64,000 nucleotides of DNA from Herbaspirillum sp. SJZ106 (GCF_006715495.1 NZ_VFNI01000001.1:868001-932000); one strand, 5' to 3'; positions 47,923-56,970 are shown, numbered from the stretch's first letter. Numbers and translations are program-made. The notes: generated by a model not told the origin, from the sequence alone.

Positions 47923-47967
47923 TATGTTCGATACCGAACATAACTTTCTCTTCCGGAGTCCTATACT
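47923..47967 (+). promoter_or_regulatory. Crp/Fnr gene promoter with perfect palindrome
   Basis: TATGTTCG (47923-47930), ATAC, CGAACATA (47935-47942) is a perfect 8+8 palindrome. A TATACT -10 box lies at 47962-47967 with no good -35. The palindrome centre is about 41.5 bases before the expected start near 47974, the class II activator position of Crp/Fnr proteins. It also lies 116 bases upstream of the divergent BON gene. Confidence 0.6.
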
Positions 47968-48030
47968 GAAAAACTACCTCATGCATAGGGAAACAGTAGG
48001 CAGATCAATGACTGTAGGGGAAATGGCGCG

Positions 48031-48756
48031 ATGATTTCAATCACTGACACCGGCATTGCAAAAAATGGCCTGCTGGCGGCATTGCCGGAGGCAGAACTAC
48101 GGCGATGGCTGACGCAGCTTGAATTGGTGGATATGCCATTAGGGCAGGTGCTGCACGAATCCGGAGATAACCTGCATTATGTTTACTTCCCGATCTCTTC
48201 CATCGTGTCGTTGCTCTATGTGCTGGAAGACGGCTCTTCCGCGGAGATTGCGGTGGTCGGAAATGAGGGCATTGTCGGCATATCGCTTTTCATGGGCGGC
48301 GAATCGACTTTAAGCCGGGCTGTGGTCCAAAGCGCGGGAAAGGGCTTCAGGCTGCGCGGGCAGGTAATGAAGGAAGAGTTCGACCGCTCCGGGCCGGTAT
48401 TGCACCTGCTTTTGCGCTATACCCAGGCATTGATTACCCAGATGTCCCAGACCGCGGTATGTAACCGCCACCACTCATTGGACCAGCAGCTATGCCGCTG
48501 GCTATTGTTGAGCCTGGATCGTCTCGATAATAATGAATTGATCATGACGCAGGAGCTCATTGCGAACATGCTGGGGGTGCGGCGTGAAGGCGTCACCGAG
48601 GGCGCATTGAAATTGCAGCGCGCCGGGCTGATCCGATACGCAAGGGGCCACATTACGGTATTGGACAGGGCGGGGCTGGAGCAGCGTACGTGCGAATGCT
48701 ACGCTGTCGTCAAGAAAGAATATGAGAGACTATTGCCTTCAAAGCAGGCGTCATGA
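48031..48756 (+). CDS. Crp/Fnr family transcriptional regulator (first of pair)
   Basis: A 241-residue regulator with an N-terminal cyclic-nucleotide-binding-like beta barrel (about 15-130; YFPISSIVSLLYVLEDG) and a C-terminal winged helix (about 150-225; TQELIANMLGVRREGVTEGA). It lacks the N-terminal Cys cluster of Fnr, and the cAMP-binding GE-x3-R-type motif is not evident, so the signal is unknown. Its stop overlaps the start of the second regulator gene by 4 bases. Confidence 0.87.
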   Translation: MISITDTGIAKNGLLAALPEAELRRWLTQLELVDMPLGQVLHESGDNLHYVYFPISSIVSLLYVLEDGSSAEIAVVGNEGIVGISLFMGGESTLSRAVVQSAGKGFRLRGQVMKEEFDRSGPVLHLLLRYTQALITQMSQTAVCNRHHSLDQQLCRWLLLSLDRLDNNELIMTQELIANMLGVRREGVTEGALKLQRAGLIRYARGHITVLDRAGLEQRTCECYAVVKKEYERLLPSKQAS

Positions 48757-49520
48757 CAGGCCGGTCCGTTGATGGCTCCTATTGGCGGCGCGCAGATGGA
48801 AAACAGCAAAGGAGAACCCGCTTGTCCCCCCACGAGAATCATCTGATCGAAAGACTACCGCGCAAGGAGCGCCATCATCTTCTGGCGATGAGCGACTCCA
48901 TTGCATTGGAGCCGTCGGCTATCCTCAGCGAACCGGGCGGGGCGACGCGCCATGTTTATTTCCCTACCGATGGGTTCATCTCCCTGGTGGCCATGATCGA
49001 TGGCAGCCCGGGCGTGGAGGTCGGCATGGTAGGGCAGGAGGGGATGCTCGGGGTGCAGGCAGTGCTGGGCATCAATACTGCCCCGCTGTATTCACTTGTG
49101 CAAGGCGCCGGCAATGCATGGCGTACAGAGATAGTCTTGTTCCAGCATGAGCTGGAGCGTAGCCCTGCATTGCGCCGCGGCATGCACGCTTACCTGTATG
49201 TGCTGATGGCGCAATTGGTGGTGTCGGCCGCCTGCCTGCGTTTTCATGTGCTAAGTCAGCGTCTGGCGCGTTGGCTGCTCATGACCCAGGACCGGGTACG
49301 TTCGGACCATTTGCATGTCACCCATGAATTTCTTGCTTTTATGCTGGGGGTACGTCGCGTCGGCATCACCACTGCGGCAGCCACGATGCAAAGAGAGGGG
49401 CTCATCGAGTATCGCCGCGGGCATCTGATGGTGCTTGACCGCAAGGGGCTTGAAGCAGAAGCCTGTAGTTGCTATGCGTCTGACAAACAGAAATATGCCA
49501 ATTTCTTAATTCAGCACTGA
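48753..49520 (+). CDS. Crp/Fnr family transcriptional regulator (second of pair)
   Basis: A 255-residue regulator with the same fold as its neighbour: barrel with HVYFPTDGFISLVAMIDGS and GMVGQEGMLGVQ, and a winged helix with THEFLAFMLGVRRVGITTAA. The ATG at 48753 overlaps the previous TGA (ATGA), so translation is coupled. The pair are clearly diverged paralogues (PISSIVSL against PTDGFISL; NEGIVGIS against QEGMLGVQ). They may act on overlapping sites. Confidence 0.87.
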   Translation: MTGRSVDGSYWRRADGKQQRRTRLSPHENHLIERLPRKERHHLLAMSDSIALEPSAILSEPGGATRHVYFPTDGFISLVAMIDGSPGVEVGMVGQEGMLGVQAVLGINTAPLYSLVQGAGNAWRTEIVLFQHELERSPALRRGMHAYLYVLMAQLVVSAACLRFHVLSQRLARWLLMTQDRVRSDHLHVTHEFLAFMLGVRRVGITTAAATMQREGLIEYRRGHLMVLDRKGLEAEACSCYASDKQKYANFLIQH

Positions 49521-50105
49521 CTATGTCGAATTGCATCGGAAACTGATCAACGCCTGGTCTTTTCTCCTTCGGCAGGCACCGGACGTAAGCTCATGCTGCG
49601 AACCTCGCTGCAGGGCGTCCAGAGCGTGCTTGCCGTTTTCCTTGTCCGAAGCGCACTCAGGTAATATAATGATAATCATTCTCAAAATGAGAGAGTGATT
49701 AATAGAGTGAAAAACAGAGCGTTCCGCCCGGCCATCGGTGAGTGCCGCCAGCGGTGCAGGAACGCCAGCCATCGGGAAACGGTCGGCAGTTCGACAACCG
49801 TGCAGGCGAGGGCCCGGCATATCAACCGGATGCGATTCAAGGCCGATGCAAGGCGCTTGCCGCATCCATCCGCCCTCGCTGCATCGCCAGTCATGGCCGC
49901 CGTCAATGCATCGGCAGCCTGGCCCGCACAGAACATCCCTTCCAGCAGAAGCGCCTCCTGGGGCAATCCGATTCGCGCCAAACGAAACGGCATCCGTACG
50001 TACGGACATTCATGTCCGTCGCATGCGTGTGCCGTTTCCCTGGCTGAACCTCATCCAGCGTGTGACCAGAAAACTAACATCGAAAACTTCGAAAGGAATA
50101 AGTTC
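49521..50105. other. Intergenic region with long leader of the iron operon
   Basis: The promoter and Fur box lie at 49642-49683, leaving about 430 bases of leader before the DUF4198 gene. A minus-strand frame of 103 codons (49682-49993) has fair codon use but no ribosome site, and a plus-strand frame runs into the DUF4198 gene without a stop; I support neither as a gene. Confidence 0.45.
49642..49683 (+). promoter_or_regulatory. Promoter with Fur box
   Basis: TTGTCC (49642-49647) and TATAAT (49665-49670) are 17 bases apart. The 19 bases 49665-49683 match the Fur consensus GATAATGATAATCATTATC at 17 positions and overlap the -10 box, so iron-loaded Fur would block transcription of the downstream operon. 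Confidence 0.85.
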
Positions 50106-50828
50106 ATGAAGCGTCTGGCAATCGTATCGAGCCTGTTTTCCACCCTCGTGCTGGCAGTGCCGGCCGCCGCGCACCAGATCTGGCTGCAGCAGGACGCCAA
50201 GGGCGCGCGGCTCTATTTCGGCGAGTTCGGCGAAAACCTGCGTGAAGCCTCGCCCGGCCTGCTCGACAAGTTCGTGAGCCCGAGCGCCGTGCTGATCAGC
50301 CCCAACGGCGACCGTACGCTGGCGTTGAGCAAGCAGTCCAATGCCTTCGATTTGTCGGCCAAGGCCGGCAGCGGCGAGTCCATCGTGGCGGAAGAAGCGC
50401 ATTACCCGGTGTTCGAAAACAAGCATGGCGGCGGCACGCCGACCCTCACTGCCTGGACCCCGGCGGCGCGCCTGGTAACGTCCAATGCGGCGCAGGAGCC
50501 GCGCCTGACGCTGGACCTGCTGCCCACCGGCAAGCCGGGCGAATTCAAGGTGACCTACAAGAACGCGCCGCTGCCCAAGGCCAAGGTCGGCCTGGTGGTG
50601 CAATCGGGCTGGATGAAGGAAGCCTATTCGAACGAACAGGGGCTGGTGCATTTCGACATGCCGTGGCAAGGCGCCTACGTGGCCGAGGTGCACCACACCG
50701 ACAAGGTGAGCGGCGAGCGCGACGGCAAGGCCTTCGATACGGCCAGCTTCGTGACCACGCTGTCGCTGGTGCAGCCCAAGGGCATCAAGGCGCTGCCGGC
50801 AGGCCCCGCGGCCAAGCCCAACAAGTAA
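50106..50828 (+). CDS. DUF4198 periplasmic protein of an iron-regulated operon
   Basis: A 240-residue exported protein: signal peptide (about 1-21, ending AAAHQ) and then a beta-rich DUF4198 body with HQIWLQQD at the mature start and EVHHTDKVSGERDGK near the end. DUF4198 proteins are found with metal uptake systems. The AAAGGA site supports the ATG at 50106. It is the first gene after the Fur box and heads DUF3649, PepSY and DUF3325 genes, which together suggest ferric iron or siderophore handling. Its exact role is unknown. Confidence 0.85.
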   Translation: MKRLAIVSSLFSTLVLAVPAAAHQIWLQQDAKGARLYFGEFGENLREASPGLLDKFVSPSAVLISPNGDRTLALSKQSNAFDLSAKAGSGESIVAEEAHYPVFENKHGGGTPTLTAWTPAARLVTSNAAQEPRLTLDLLPTGKPGEFKVTYKNAPLPKAKVGLVVQSGWMKEAYSNEQGLVHFDMPWQGAYVAEVHHTDKVSGERDGKAFDTASFVTTLSLVQPKGIKALPAGPAAKPNK

Positions 50829-50874
50829 TCAGGCAATCAAGTAATCAAGCAATCGCAGCAAGCAAGCGAACATC

Positions 50875-51177
50875 ATGAAATCAACGACGCAATCCGGCCC
50901 GACGATGCGGTACCGCCTGGCCGTTCTTTCGCGCATAGCCGCCGCCATTGGCGGCGGTTATGCGCTGGCCGGCCTGTGCACAGCATTGCTGGCCGCGTGG
51001 CTGCCGATGGCGCGGGCCGATGCCGTGATGACGGCTACCATGCTGTCATTTTCCATCCATGCCTGCGCCGTGATCTGGGTGTTCGCCGCGCGCGACGCCT
51101 GGCGCGCCTGGATCGGCCTGGGCTGGCCGACGCTGGCGCTGGCGGCGGCATACTGGCTGGGCCGGGGCGCGTCATGA
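50875..51177 (+). CDS. DUF3649 small membrane protein
   Basis: A 100-residue protein with three predicted membrane helices (about 22-45, 50-72, 78-97). The family is known from iron-uptake operons beside PepSY proteins. Its stop overlaps the next start (ATGA at 51174). The first ATG is used; an ATG at 50905 is also possible since neither has a strong ribosome site. Confidence 0.78.
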   Translation: MKSTTQSGPTMRYRLAVLSRIAAAIGGGYALAGLCTALLAAWLPMARADAVMTATMLSFSIHACAVIWVFAARDAWRAWIGLGWPTLALAAAYWLGRGAS

Positions 51178-52814
51178 GGGAAGGTTTTCGCCAGTCGATG
51201 GCATGGTTGCATACCTGGAGCGGCTTGTTGGTGTGCTGGGTATTGCTGCTGGTGTTCGCCGGCGGCGCCGCCAGTTATTTCAAGGACGAGATCACGTTCT
51301 GGATGAAGCCGGAACTGCATGCCGGCGCACGTGATCCGGTGGCGCCGGCGGTGGCCTTGCAGCATGCGGTAGCGTATCTGGAGAAACAGGCGCCGCACGC
51401 CGAGCGCTGGTTCATCAGCCTGCCGTCCGAACGCAGCAGCGCCATACGGGCAGGCTGGATCGGTCCGCCGTCCGGCAATGGCGCCAAGGACACGCCGCGC
51501 AGCCGCTTCAGGAGCGAACTCCTCGATCCCGCCAGCGGCCAGAAGATGGCCGCCGTGCGCGAGACCCGTGGCGGCGAGTTCCTCTACCGCCTGCATTTCG
51601 ACCTGCACTACATGCCTGCCATCTGGGCGCGCTGGATCGTCAGCGTCTGCGCGATGTTCATGCTGGTGGCGATCATCAGCGGCGTCATCACGCACAAGCG
51701 CATCTTCAAGGATTTCTTCACCTTCCGTCCGGGCAAGGGACAACGTTCCTGGCTGGACGCGCACAATGCCACCGCCGTGCTGGCCTTGCCGTTCCACCTG
51801 ATGATCACCTATACCGGGCTGGTCACGCTGATGTTCATGATCATGCCGTGGGGTGTCCAGGCCGCTTATCGGGACAAGGGAGGCGAATCCGCTTTCTTCG
51901 AAGAGGTCTTCCCGGTCGGCGCCGGGCGCGCCAAGCCGGCTGGCGTGGCGGCGCCGCTGGCAGCGATGGCGCCGATCCTCGAACAGGCCAGCCGGCATTG
52001 GAATGGTGCGCCGCCGGCCACTATCGTGGTCAACAATCCGGGCGACGCCAACGCCACCATCGTCGTCACCCGCCAGAAAACGCGCACCCTGTCTTACCTG
52101 CAGCCGGGCATGCTGTTCAACGGCGTCTCCGGTGCGCAGGTCTCGGCCATGGGCGACGACCCCAGCGCCGCGGCAGTCACGCGCGGCGCGCTGTACGGAC
52201 TGCATATGGGGCATTTCGCCGACCCGTGGCTGCGCGTGCTGTTCTTCCTGTGCGGCTTGGCCGGCTGCGTGATGGTCGCCAGCGGCGCGCTGCTGTGGGC
52301 GGTCAAGACGCGCCAGAAGCAGGCCAAGGCCCTGGCGCAGGGTGCGCGCCGCACGTTCGGGCTGCGCCTGGTCGATGCCCTCAACATCGGCGCCATCGCC
52401 GGTTTGCCGATCGCCTTCGCCGCCTATTTCTGGGCCAACCGCCTGCTGCCGGTCGGCTTGCCGCAGCGGCCGCAGATGGAGATCGCCTGCTTCTTCGCGG
52501 CCTGGGCCGCCGCTGCCGTGCTGGCGCAGATCCGCCCGACGATGGGCATGTGGCGCTTCCAGTTGTCGGTGGCGGCGGCGATGTTCATCGGCATCCCCAT
52601 CCTCAACGTCTTCACCACGCACTCCCATCTGGGCGTGACGTTGTTGCTGGGGCGCGGCCCGTGGCCGGTAGCCGGCTTCGACATCACTGTGCTGCTGCTG
52701 GGCAGCGCGCTGGCGCTGGCGGTGCGCGCGCTCGGCAAGCGCGAAAAGAAACAGGACAAGGCCGCTGCGGCCGGCGCCAGGACCGAGCCGGGCAAGCTCA
52801 AGGAGGCGGCATGA
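51174..52814 (+). CDS. PepSY-associated TM protein (iron uptake reductase-like)
   Basis: Inner-membrane protein of 546 residues. N-terminal WLHTWSGLLVCWVLLLVFAGGAASYF, a periplasmic PepSY part, further helices with RLHFDLHYMP, RWIVSVCAMFMLVAIISGVITHKRIF and WLDAHNATAVLALPFHLMITYTG (motifs read across helices), and a C-terminal set of helices. Histidines in these helices suggest haem binding, as proposed for ferric-siderophore reductases of this family. Coupled to both neighbours by ATGA overlaps. Confidence 0.85.
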   Translation: MREGFRQSMAWLHTWSGLLVCWVLLLVFAGGAASYFKDEITFWMKPELHAGARDPVAPAVALQHAVAYLEKQAPHAERWFISLPSERSSAIRAGWIGPPSGNGAKDTPRSRFRSELLDPASGQKMAAVRETRGGEFLYRLHFDLHYMPAIWARWIVSVCAMFMLVAIISGVITHKRIFKDFFTFRPGKGQRSWLDAHNATAVLALPFHLMITYTGLVTLMFMIMPWGVQAAYRDKGGESAFFEEVFPVGAGRAKPAGVAAPLAAMAPILEQASRHWNGAPPATIVVNNPGDANATIVVTRQKTRTLSYLQPGMLFNGVSGAQVSAMGDDPSAAAVTRGALYGLHMGHFADPWLRVLFFLCGLAGCVMVASGALLWAVKTRQKQAKALAQGARRTFGLRLVDALNIGAIAGLPIAFAAYFWANRLLPVGLPQRPQMEIACFFAAWAAAAVLAQIRPTMGMWRFQLSVAAAMFIGIPILNVFTTHSHLGVTLLLGRGPWPVAGFDITVLLLGSALALAVRALGKREKKQDKAAAAGARTEPGKLKEAA

Positions 52815-53161
52815 ATCCCTTCGGTGTAGCGCTGGCGATGGCGCTCGGTTATTGCGCCTGGAGCGCCTTGTCCATGGCGATGGATCGCCATTACGCGGAT
52901 ATCCACGGCCGCGGCGCCGAACCCGGCGTCGCGCAGCGCAGGCGCCTGCGCTGGTTGGGGGCACTGGGCATCGCCTTGACTTGCGCGGTGGCGGTGGCGA
53001 TGCTGGGCTGGACCATCGGGCCGGTCGGTTGCATCGGTTTCCTGAGCATGGCGGGTGTGCTGCAGGTGCTGTCGCTGACGTATGCGCCGGCGCGCGTTCC
53101 GGTGTTTTCGCGCTGGCTGGCGTATGCGGCGCCGGTGCTGGCGGGGCTGTGGTTGTTGTGA
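52811..53161 (+). CDS. DUF3325 small membrane protein
   Basis: A 116-residue protein with about four hydrophobic segments and the N-terminal LGYCAWSALSMAMDRHY typical of DUF3325, a family that follows PepSY proteins in iron operons. It starts in the ATGA overlap with the PepSY gene and is the last gene of the operon. Confidence 0.8.
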   Translation: MNPFGVALAMALGYCAWSALSMAMDRHYADIHGRGAEPGVAQRRRLRWLGALGIALTCAVAVAMLGWTIGPVGCIGFLSMAGVLQVLSLTYAPARVPVFSRWLAYAAPVLAGLWLL

Positions 53162-53191
53162 TCCTGTGCGCATCGGGCGTTTGCTGAGGAA

Positions 53192-54574
53192 TCAGGCCGC
53201 CTTTTCCTTGCGCGGTTCGCGCAAGCCCATTTCCTTGCGGAAGATATCTTCCATCTCGCGCCGCACCCTGATCGCCTCGCGCGAAGCGTCGATGGCCACG
53301 TCCGCCCAGCTCACCGTCTGGCCGGCGGCCACCGGCCGCTGCAGCACGATGCCATGCGCCAGCCCGATGGGCAGCGCCTCGTGGTTGAGCGAGGCGGCGG
53401 CCGGCATCAGCTTGCCGTAGACCATGTAGCCGCCTTCGCCATCGAGTTTTTCGCCCGGCTTGAGGTCGCGCTTGGCGACGGCCACCGTGTCGCCTGCGAA
53501 TCCCCGCGTGTCGCCGGTCGGCTGGCCGCGCACCGCGATGCTGGCGACCGAGTAGCCCAGTTCCAGGCCGATCAGATGATAGGGTTTGTACATCGAGGCG
53601 AAGCGGCCGCTGGCGTCGGTCTTCAGGCCGTATTGGGCGAAACAGTCGCGCACGTAGTCGGTGGGCGCTTCGAAGGTAACGTAGACGCCCCAGCGCAGGT
53701 CGCGGAACACCGGACGGCCGTCGCGTTCCAGCGAGGACACCACTTCCACCGTGCCCGAGTGCGGCAGGATGCCGCCGGCCGCTTGCGGACGCAGGATGGT
53801 CGGCAGGTCGTCCACGCCGCAGGGCGGGAAGGCCAGGCCGGCGTCGGCCGGGCGCAGGCCGCAGGCGTTGGAGACGGCGGCCATCTCCAGCGCCGATTTG
53901 GTGCCGTCGAGGAAGGAGTTGAACATCTGCGGGTTGAAGTCGCCGCCGGCCACCTGTGCTTCGCTGAAGCCGTAGTGGCCCCATACCGTGTCCGGGGTGG
54001 ACTGGTGATAGACCGGCAGGTACTTGGTGCCCTTGCCGGCGCAGACCACCTCGAAACCGGAGGTGCGCGCCCAGTCCACCATCTCGGCGATCAGCGCCGG
54101 CTGGTCGCCGTAGGCCATCGAGTAGATGATGCCGGCTTCGGCCGCACGCCGCGCCAGCAGCGGGCCGGCCAGCGCATCGGCCTCGACGTTGACCATGATG
54201 ATGTGCTTCTTGTGCTGGCAGCACAGCAGCGTGTGGCGGATGCCGGCGGCCGGGCTGCCGGTGGCGTCGATCACGATGTCCAGCTCGGGCCGCGCAATCA
54301 GCGCCTCGGCGTCGTCCTGTACGAAGGTGCTGCCGTGCCGCAGCGCCTCGTCCCACGAACGCGCGGCATATTGCTCGGCTTTCCAGCCGACCCGCTGCAG
54401 CGATTGCTGCGCGCGCTGCGGCGACAGGTCGGCAATGCCCAGCAGGTGCACGCCCGGCGTGCGCGGCACCTGCGACAGGAACATCGATCCGAACTTGCCG
54501 GCCCCGATCAGGCCCACCCGCACCGGCTTGCCTTGTTCGGCCAGCGCCTTGAGTTGATTGAACATCGTTGCCAT
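53192..54574 (-). CDS. NAD(P)-dependent oxidoreductase with C-terminal SAF domain
   Basis: A 460-residue protein with a homoserine-dehydrogenase-like Rossmann domain (VGLIGAGKFGSMFLSQ at 20-35, DIVIDATGSPAAG near 100), a catalytic domain (YGDQPALIAEMVDWAR, VCAGKGTKYLP) and a C-terminal SAF domain (about 365-440; KRDLKPGEKLDGEGGYMVYGKL). Proteins of this type act on sugar acids; a D-apionate oxidoisomerase-like role is one option. The AGGAGA site supports 54574. It is divergent from a LysR regulator that probably controls it. Confidence 0.8.
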   Translation of the reverse strand: MATMFNQLKALAEQGKPVRVGLIGAGKFGSMFLSQVPRTPGVHLLGIADLSPQRAQQSLQRVGWKAEQYAARSWDEALRHGSTFVQDDAEALIARPELDIVIDATGSPAAGIRHTLLCCQHKKHIIMVNVEADALAGPLLARRAAEAGIIYSMAYGDQPALIAEMVDWARTSGFEVVCAGKGTKYLPVYHQSTPDTVWGHYGFSEAQVAGGDFNPQMFNSFLDGTKSALEMAAVSNACGLRPADAGLAFPPCGVDDLPTILRPQAAGGILPHSGTVEVVSSLERDGRPVFRDLRWGVYVTFEAPTDYVRDCFAQYGLKTDASGRFASMYKPYHLIGLELGYSVASIAVRGQPTGDTRGFAGDTVAVAKRDLKPGEKLDGEGGYMVYGKLMPAAASLNHEALPIGLAHGIVLQRPVAAGQTVSWADVAIDASREAIRVRREMEDIFRKEMGLREPRKEKAA

Positions 54575-54749
54575 GCCGTCTCCTCGCGTTGATGTGTAAA
54601 ACCCGCGGGGCCGGTGCGTTTGCCGTTATCCGTTTGTCGCTATCCGGCCATCGTTGTAGCGAAAAGAGTAGCATTGGGGTTTTCACGCGTAAATGTCGAA
54701 ATTTGCACATTTGTCGTGCAATAAATCGCATATCCAACAGGGCTCAACG

Positions 54750-55655
54750 ATGAGGAAATTCGACTGGGATGACCTGCAAGCCTTCCTCGCGGTGGTGCGC
54801 ACCGGACGCCTGACGGTGGCCGCGCGCAAGCTGGGGGTGGACCATTCCACGCTGAGCCGGCGCATTGCCGGGCTGGAGCAGGCGATCGGGGCCACGCTGT
54901 TCGACCGCCGCGCGGCCGGTTATGCGTTGACCGCCGAAGGCGAGCGCCTGGTGCCGGATGCCGAGGCGATGGAAAACCTGGCAATCTGTATCCGTTCGCG
55001 CCAGGACGATGCGGCCCAGGGGCTGACCGGGTCGGTGCGCATCGGCACGCCGGAAGCATGGGGCACCTATTTCCTGGCGCCTGAACTGAAGGAACTGGCG
55101 CGCCTGCATCCCGAGCTGGAAGTGGAGCTGGTGGCCAATCCGCGCATGTTCAGCCTTTCCAAGCGGGAGGCCGACATCGCAGTGAGCATGACGCGGCCGG
55201 AACAGGGCCGGCTGATCGCGCGCCGCCTGAACGACTACGAACTAGGCATCTATGCCGCGCGCAGCTATCTGGCCGAACACGGCGAGGTCGCCGGCCGCAG
55301 CCAACTGACGCAGCACCGCTGGGTCGGCTATATCGAAGACCTGATGTGGTCTTCCGAGCTGGATTATCTGGGGGAAATTTCGGCCTCGCTGGCGCCGCAC
55401 ATCCGGATTTCCAATGTGATCAGCCAGGTGCAGGCGGTGGCCGCGGGCGTCGGCCTGGGGGTGCTGCCGTGTTTTCTGGCGCGACGGGAGCCGGAGCTGG
55501 TCAGGGTCTTGCCCGATGAGATCCGACTCACGCGCTCCTACTGGCTGCTCACGCATGCCGATGCGCGCGACCTGGTGCGGGTGCAGGCGGTGGCGGATTT
55601 CATTTTCAGCCGCCTGGCTGCGCGCGGCGGGGATTTCTGGAGGGATACGGCGTAG
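54750..55655 (+). CDS. LysR family transcriptional regulator
   Basis: A 301-residue LysR-type protein: helix-turn-helix (about 8-60; RLTVAARKLGVDHSTLSRRI) and an effector domain (GSVRIGTPEAWGTYFLAPEL). The start at 54750 puts the helix-turn-helix at the normal place; a frame from 54693 adds residues that do not fit. It is divergent from the SAF-domain oxidoreductase across 175 bases. Confidence 0.86.
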   Translation: MRKFDWDDLQAFLAVVRTGRLTVAARKLGVDHSTLSRRIAGLEQAIGATLFDRRAAGYALTAEGERLVPDAEAMENLAICIRSRQDDAAQGLTGSVRIGTPEAWGTYFLAPELKELARLHPELEVELVANPRMFSLSKREADIAVSMTRPEQGRLIARRLNDYELGIYAARSYLAEHGEVAGRSQLTQHRWVGYIEDLMWSSELDYLGEISASLAPHIRISNVISQVQAVAAGVGLGVLPCFLARREPELVRVLPDEIRLTRSYWLLTHADARDLVRVQAVADFIFSRLAARGGDFWRDTA

Positions 55656-55708
55656 CCGGCGGGTAGCGGGAAGAGGGGAATAAAGCAGCGTCGATAAAGC
55701 ACCGGCGT

Positions 55709-55897
55709 TCAGCTGCTGCGCGCTTTCTCGATGGTTTCGCGCGCAGCTTCCATCATGGCGGCGGGCTCGGGGGCGTTGGATTCCAGGTAATGGTTTTCCA
55801 GCGTGACGGCCAGGTTGCTCATCTTTTCCGACAGCTCGGCCAGGGCCACGCTGAGTTCACACATCAAGGCGGAGATGTTCTTCGGCGGTTGGTCCAT
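55709..55897 (-). CDS. Small helical protein, unknown
   Basis: A 62-residue frame starting MDQPPKNISALMCELSVAL with heptad-like Leu/Ala/Met spacing, consistent with a short coiled coil or helical pair, and acidic overall. The AAAGGA ribosome site is good. No family is recognised. The flanking 55898-56185 shows no further gene. Confidence 0.6.
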   Translation of the reverse strand: MDQPPKNISALMCELSVALAELSEKMSNLAVTLENHYLESNAPEPAAMMEAARETIEKARSS

Positions 55898-56132
55898 GGC
55901 TGCGTCCTTTTCAGAGTGCGATCCCCCCTGTTGGCATGTCCGGAGATTCAGTGCGGCGCCAGCAAAGTAGGTACAAACCGATTGCGTTGCACGTTCCCGA
56001 TTATTCTATGACGAATATCCCTTGGACTGTTGGGCGTCTCAAAGGTGCGGGAAAAAATGCAAGAAGAAGGGAAATTGTTTGGCATATGGCAATCATGCGC
56101 GCCATTGCCTTGCGCAGCCGGCAATCCATGAA

Positions 56133-56169
56133 AGCCGGACTTGCCGTTGTGCCATGGCAAGCCCGGCGG
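56133..56169 (-). terminator. Probable terminator of the DUF1120 gene
   Basis: On the minus strand GCCGGGCTTGCC pairs with GGCAAGTCCGGC with one mismatch, followed by TTTC, 17 bases after the stop codon. Confidence 0.5.
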
Positions 56170-56185
56170 TAGCGGGAACGGGTTC

Positions 56186-56839
56186 TTACAGGTATTTCAC
56201 TTCGATGGTGGCCGAGCCGTCCAGCGGCACGTCCTGGTCCAGCGGCAGTTCTTCGGCCTTGTTGAGCACCGGGTTCACCGTGATCAGGGTCGACAGCACC
56301 TTTTGCGCGACCGGTTGCGTGCCGTTGCCGGTGAAGGAGAAATACTGGCCTTGGTGCTGGATGTAGCCGCTGCCGGCATTCCAGTTGCTGCCGTTGTCGG
56401 TGGAGACGATGCTGGTGACGCTGCGGCCGTCCGCGGTGGCGCCATCCTGGAAAGAGAGCACGTAGCCGCCGACCTTCTTGCCGGCCATGGCGCCCAGTCC
56501 GAAGTTGTACGCGTTGCCGGCCTGGATGCTGTCGGTAATGCCGGCCACGCGCGAGGAAGCGCGGTTGTCGATGACGGTCAGGGCGATCTTGGCGGCGGCG
56601 TTGCAGCTCACGGTCAGGGCGATCTGGCGGGCCGGCAGGGCGGTGGTTTGGCCGTGGCGCAAGGCGCCGGCCGAGATGCTGCCATAGTCGACCACGCCAT
56701 CGGCGGCCAGGATAGGAGTGCAGGCCGCCGGACGGATCACGCCGGTGACCTTCAGCTCCACCGACGGCGCCGCATGCGACAGGCTTGCTGCGCTTGCAGC
56801 GGCAACCAGGGTCAGCATGTTCAGGAGGCGTTTCATCAT
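56186..56839 (-). CDS. DUF1120 secreted protein
   Basis: A 217-residue exported protein with a signal peptide (about 1-23, ending LSHAA) and a beta-rich body with two Cys (PAACTP near 39; SCNAA near 79) that could form one disulfide, as in fimbrial subunits. The C-terminal beta strand TIEVKYL also resembles pilin-like domains. DUF1120 is often seen with fimbrial genes, but no chaperone or usher is present here. Start ambiguous by one codon (two Met). Confidence 0.78.
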   Translation of the reverse strand: MMKRLLNMLTLVAAASAASLSHAAPSVELKVTGVIRPAACTPILAADGVVDYGSISAGALRHGQTTALPARQIALTVSCNAAAKIALTVIDNRASSRVAGITDSIQAGNAYNFGLGAMAGKKVGGYVLSFQDGATADGRSVTSIVSTDNGSNWNAGSGYIQHQGQYFSFTGNGTQPVAQKVLSTLITVNPVLNKAEELPLDQDVPLDGSATIEVKYL

Positions 56840-56970
56840 CGGTTCGGCTTGTCGGTAAGCGCAATGGGTTGCGCGATGAAGCCATTCTCCCGATCCGGGT
56901 CTCCCATTTATATGGGAAAAATCTCAAAAACCTTCTGAAATCCAGGTTCCCCGGCAGCGCTTTCTCCATG

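Noticed and set aside
47842-47943. A 33-codon frame before the first Crp/Fnr gene
   Set aside because: AAGGA precedes the ATG, but the frame ends in the palindrome and contains no recognisable pattern. Probably chance.
49682-49993. A 103-codon minus-strand frame in the leader of the iron operon
   Set aside because: Codon use is fair, but there is no ribosome site, no recognised family, and it ends inside the Fur box region. Left as unsupported.
50976-51173. N-terminal extension of the PepSY protein to 50976
   Set aside because: It overlaps the DUF3649 gene in another frame. The ATGA junction at 51174 and the WLHTWSGLL start are more convincing.
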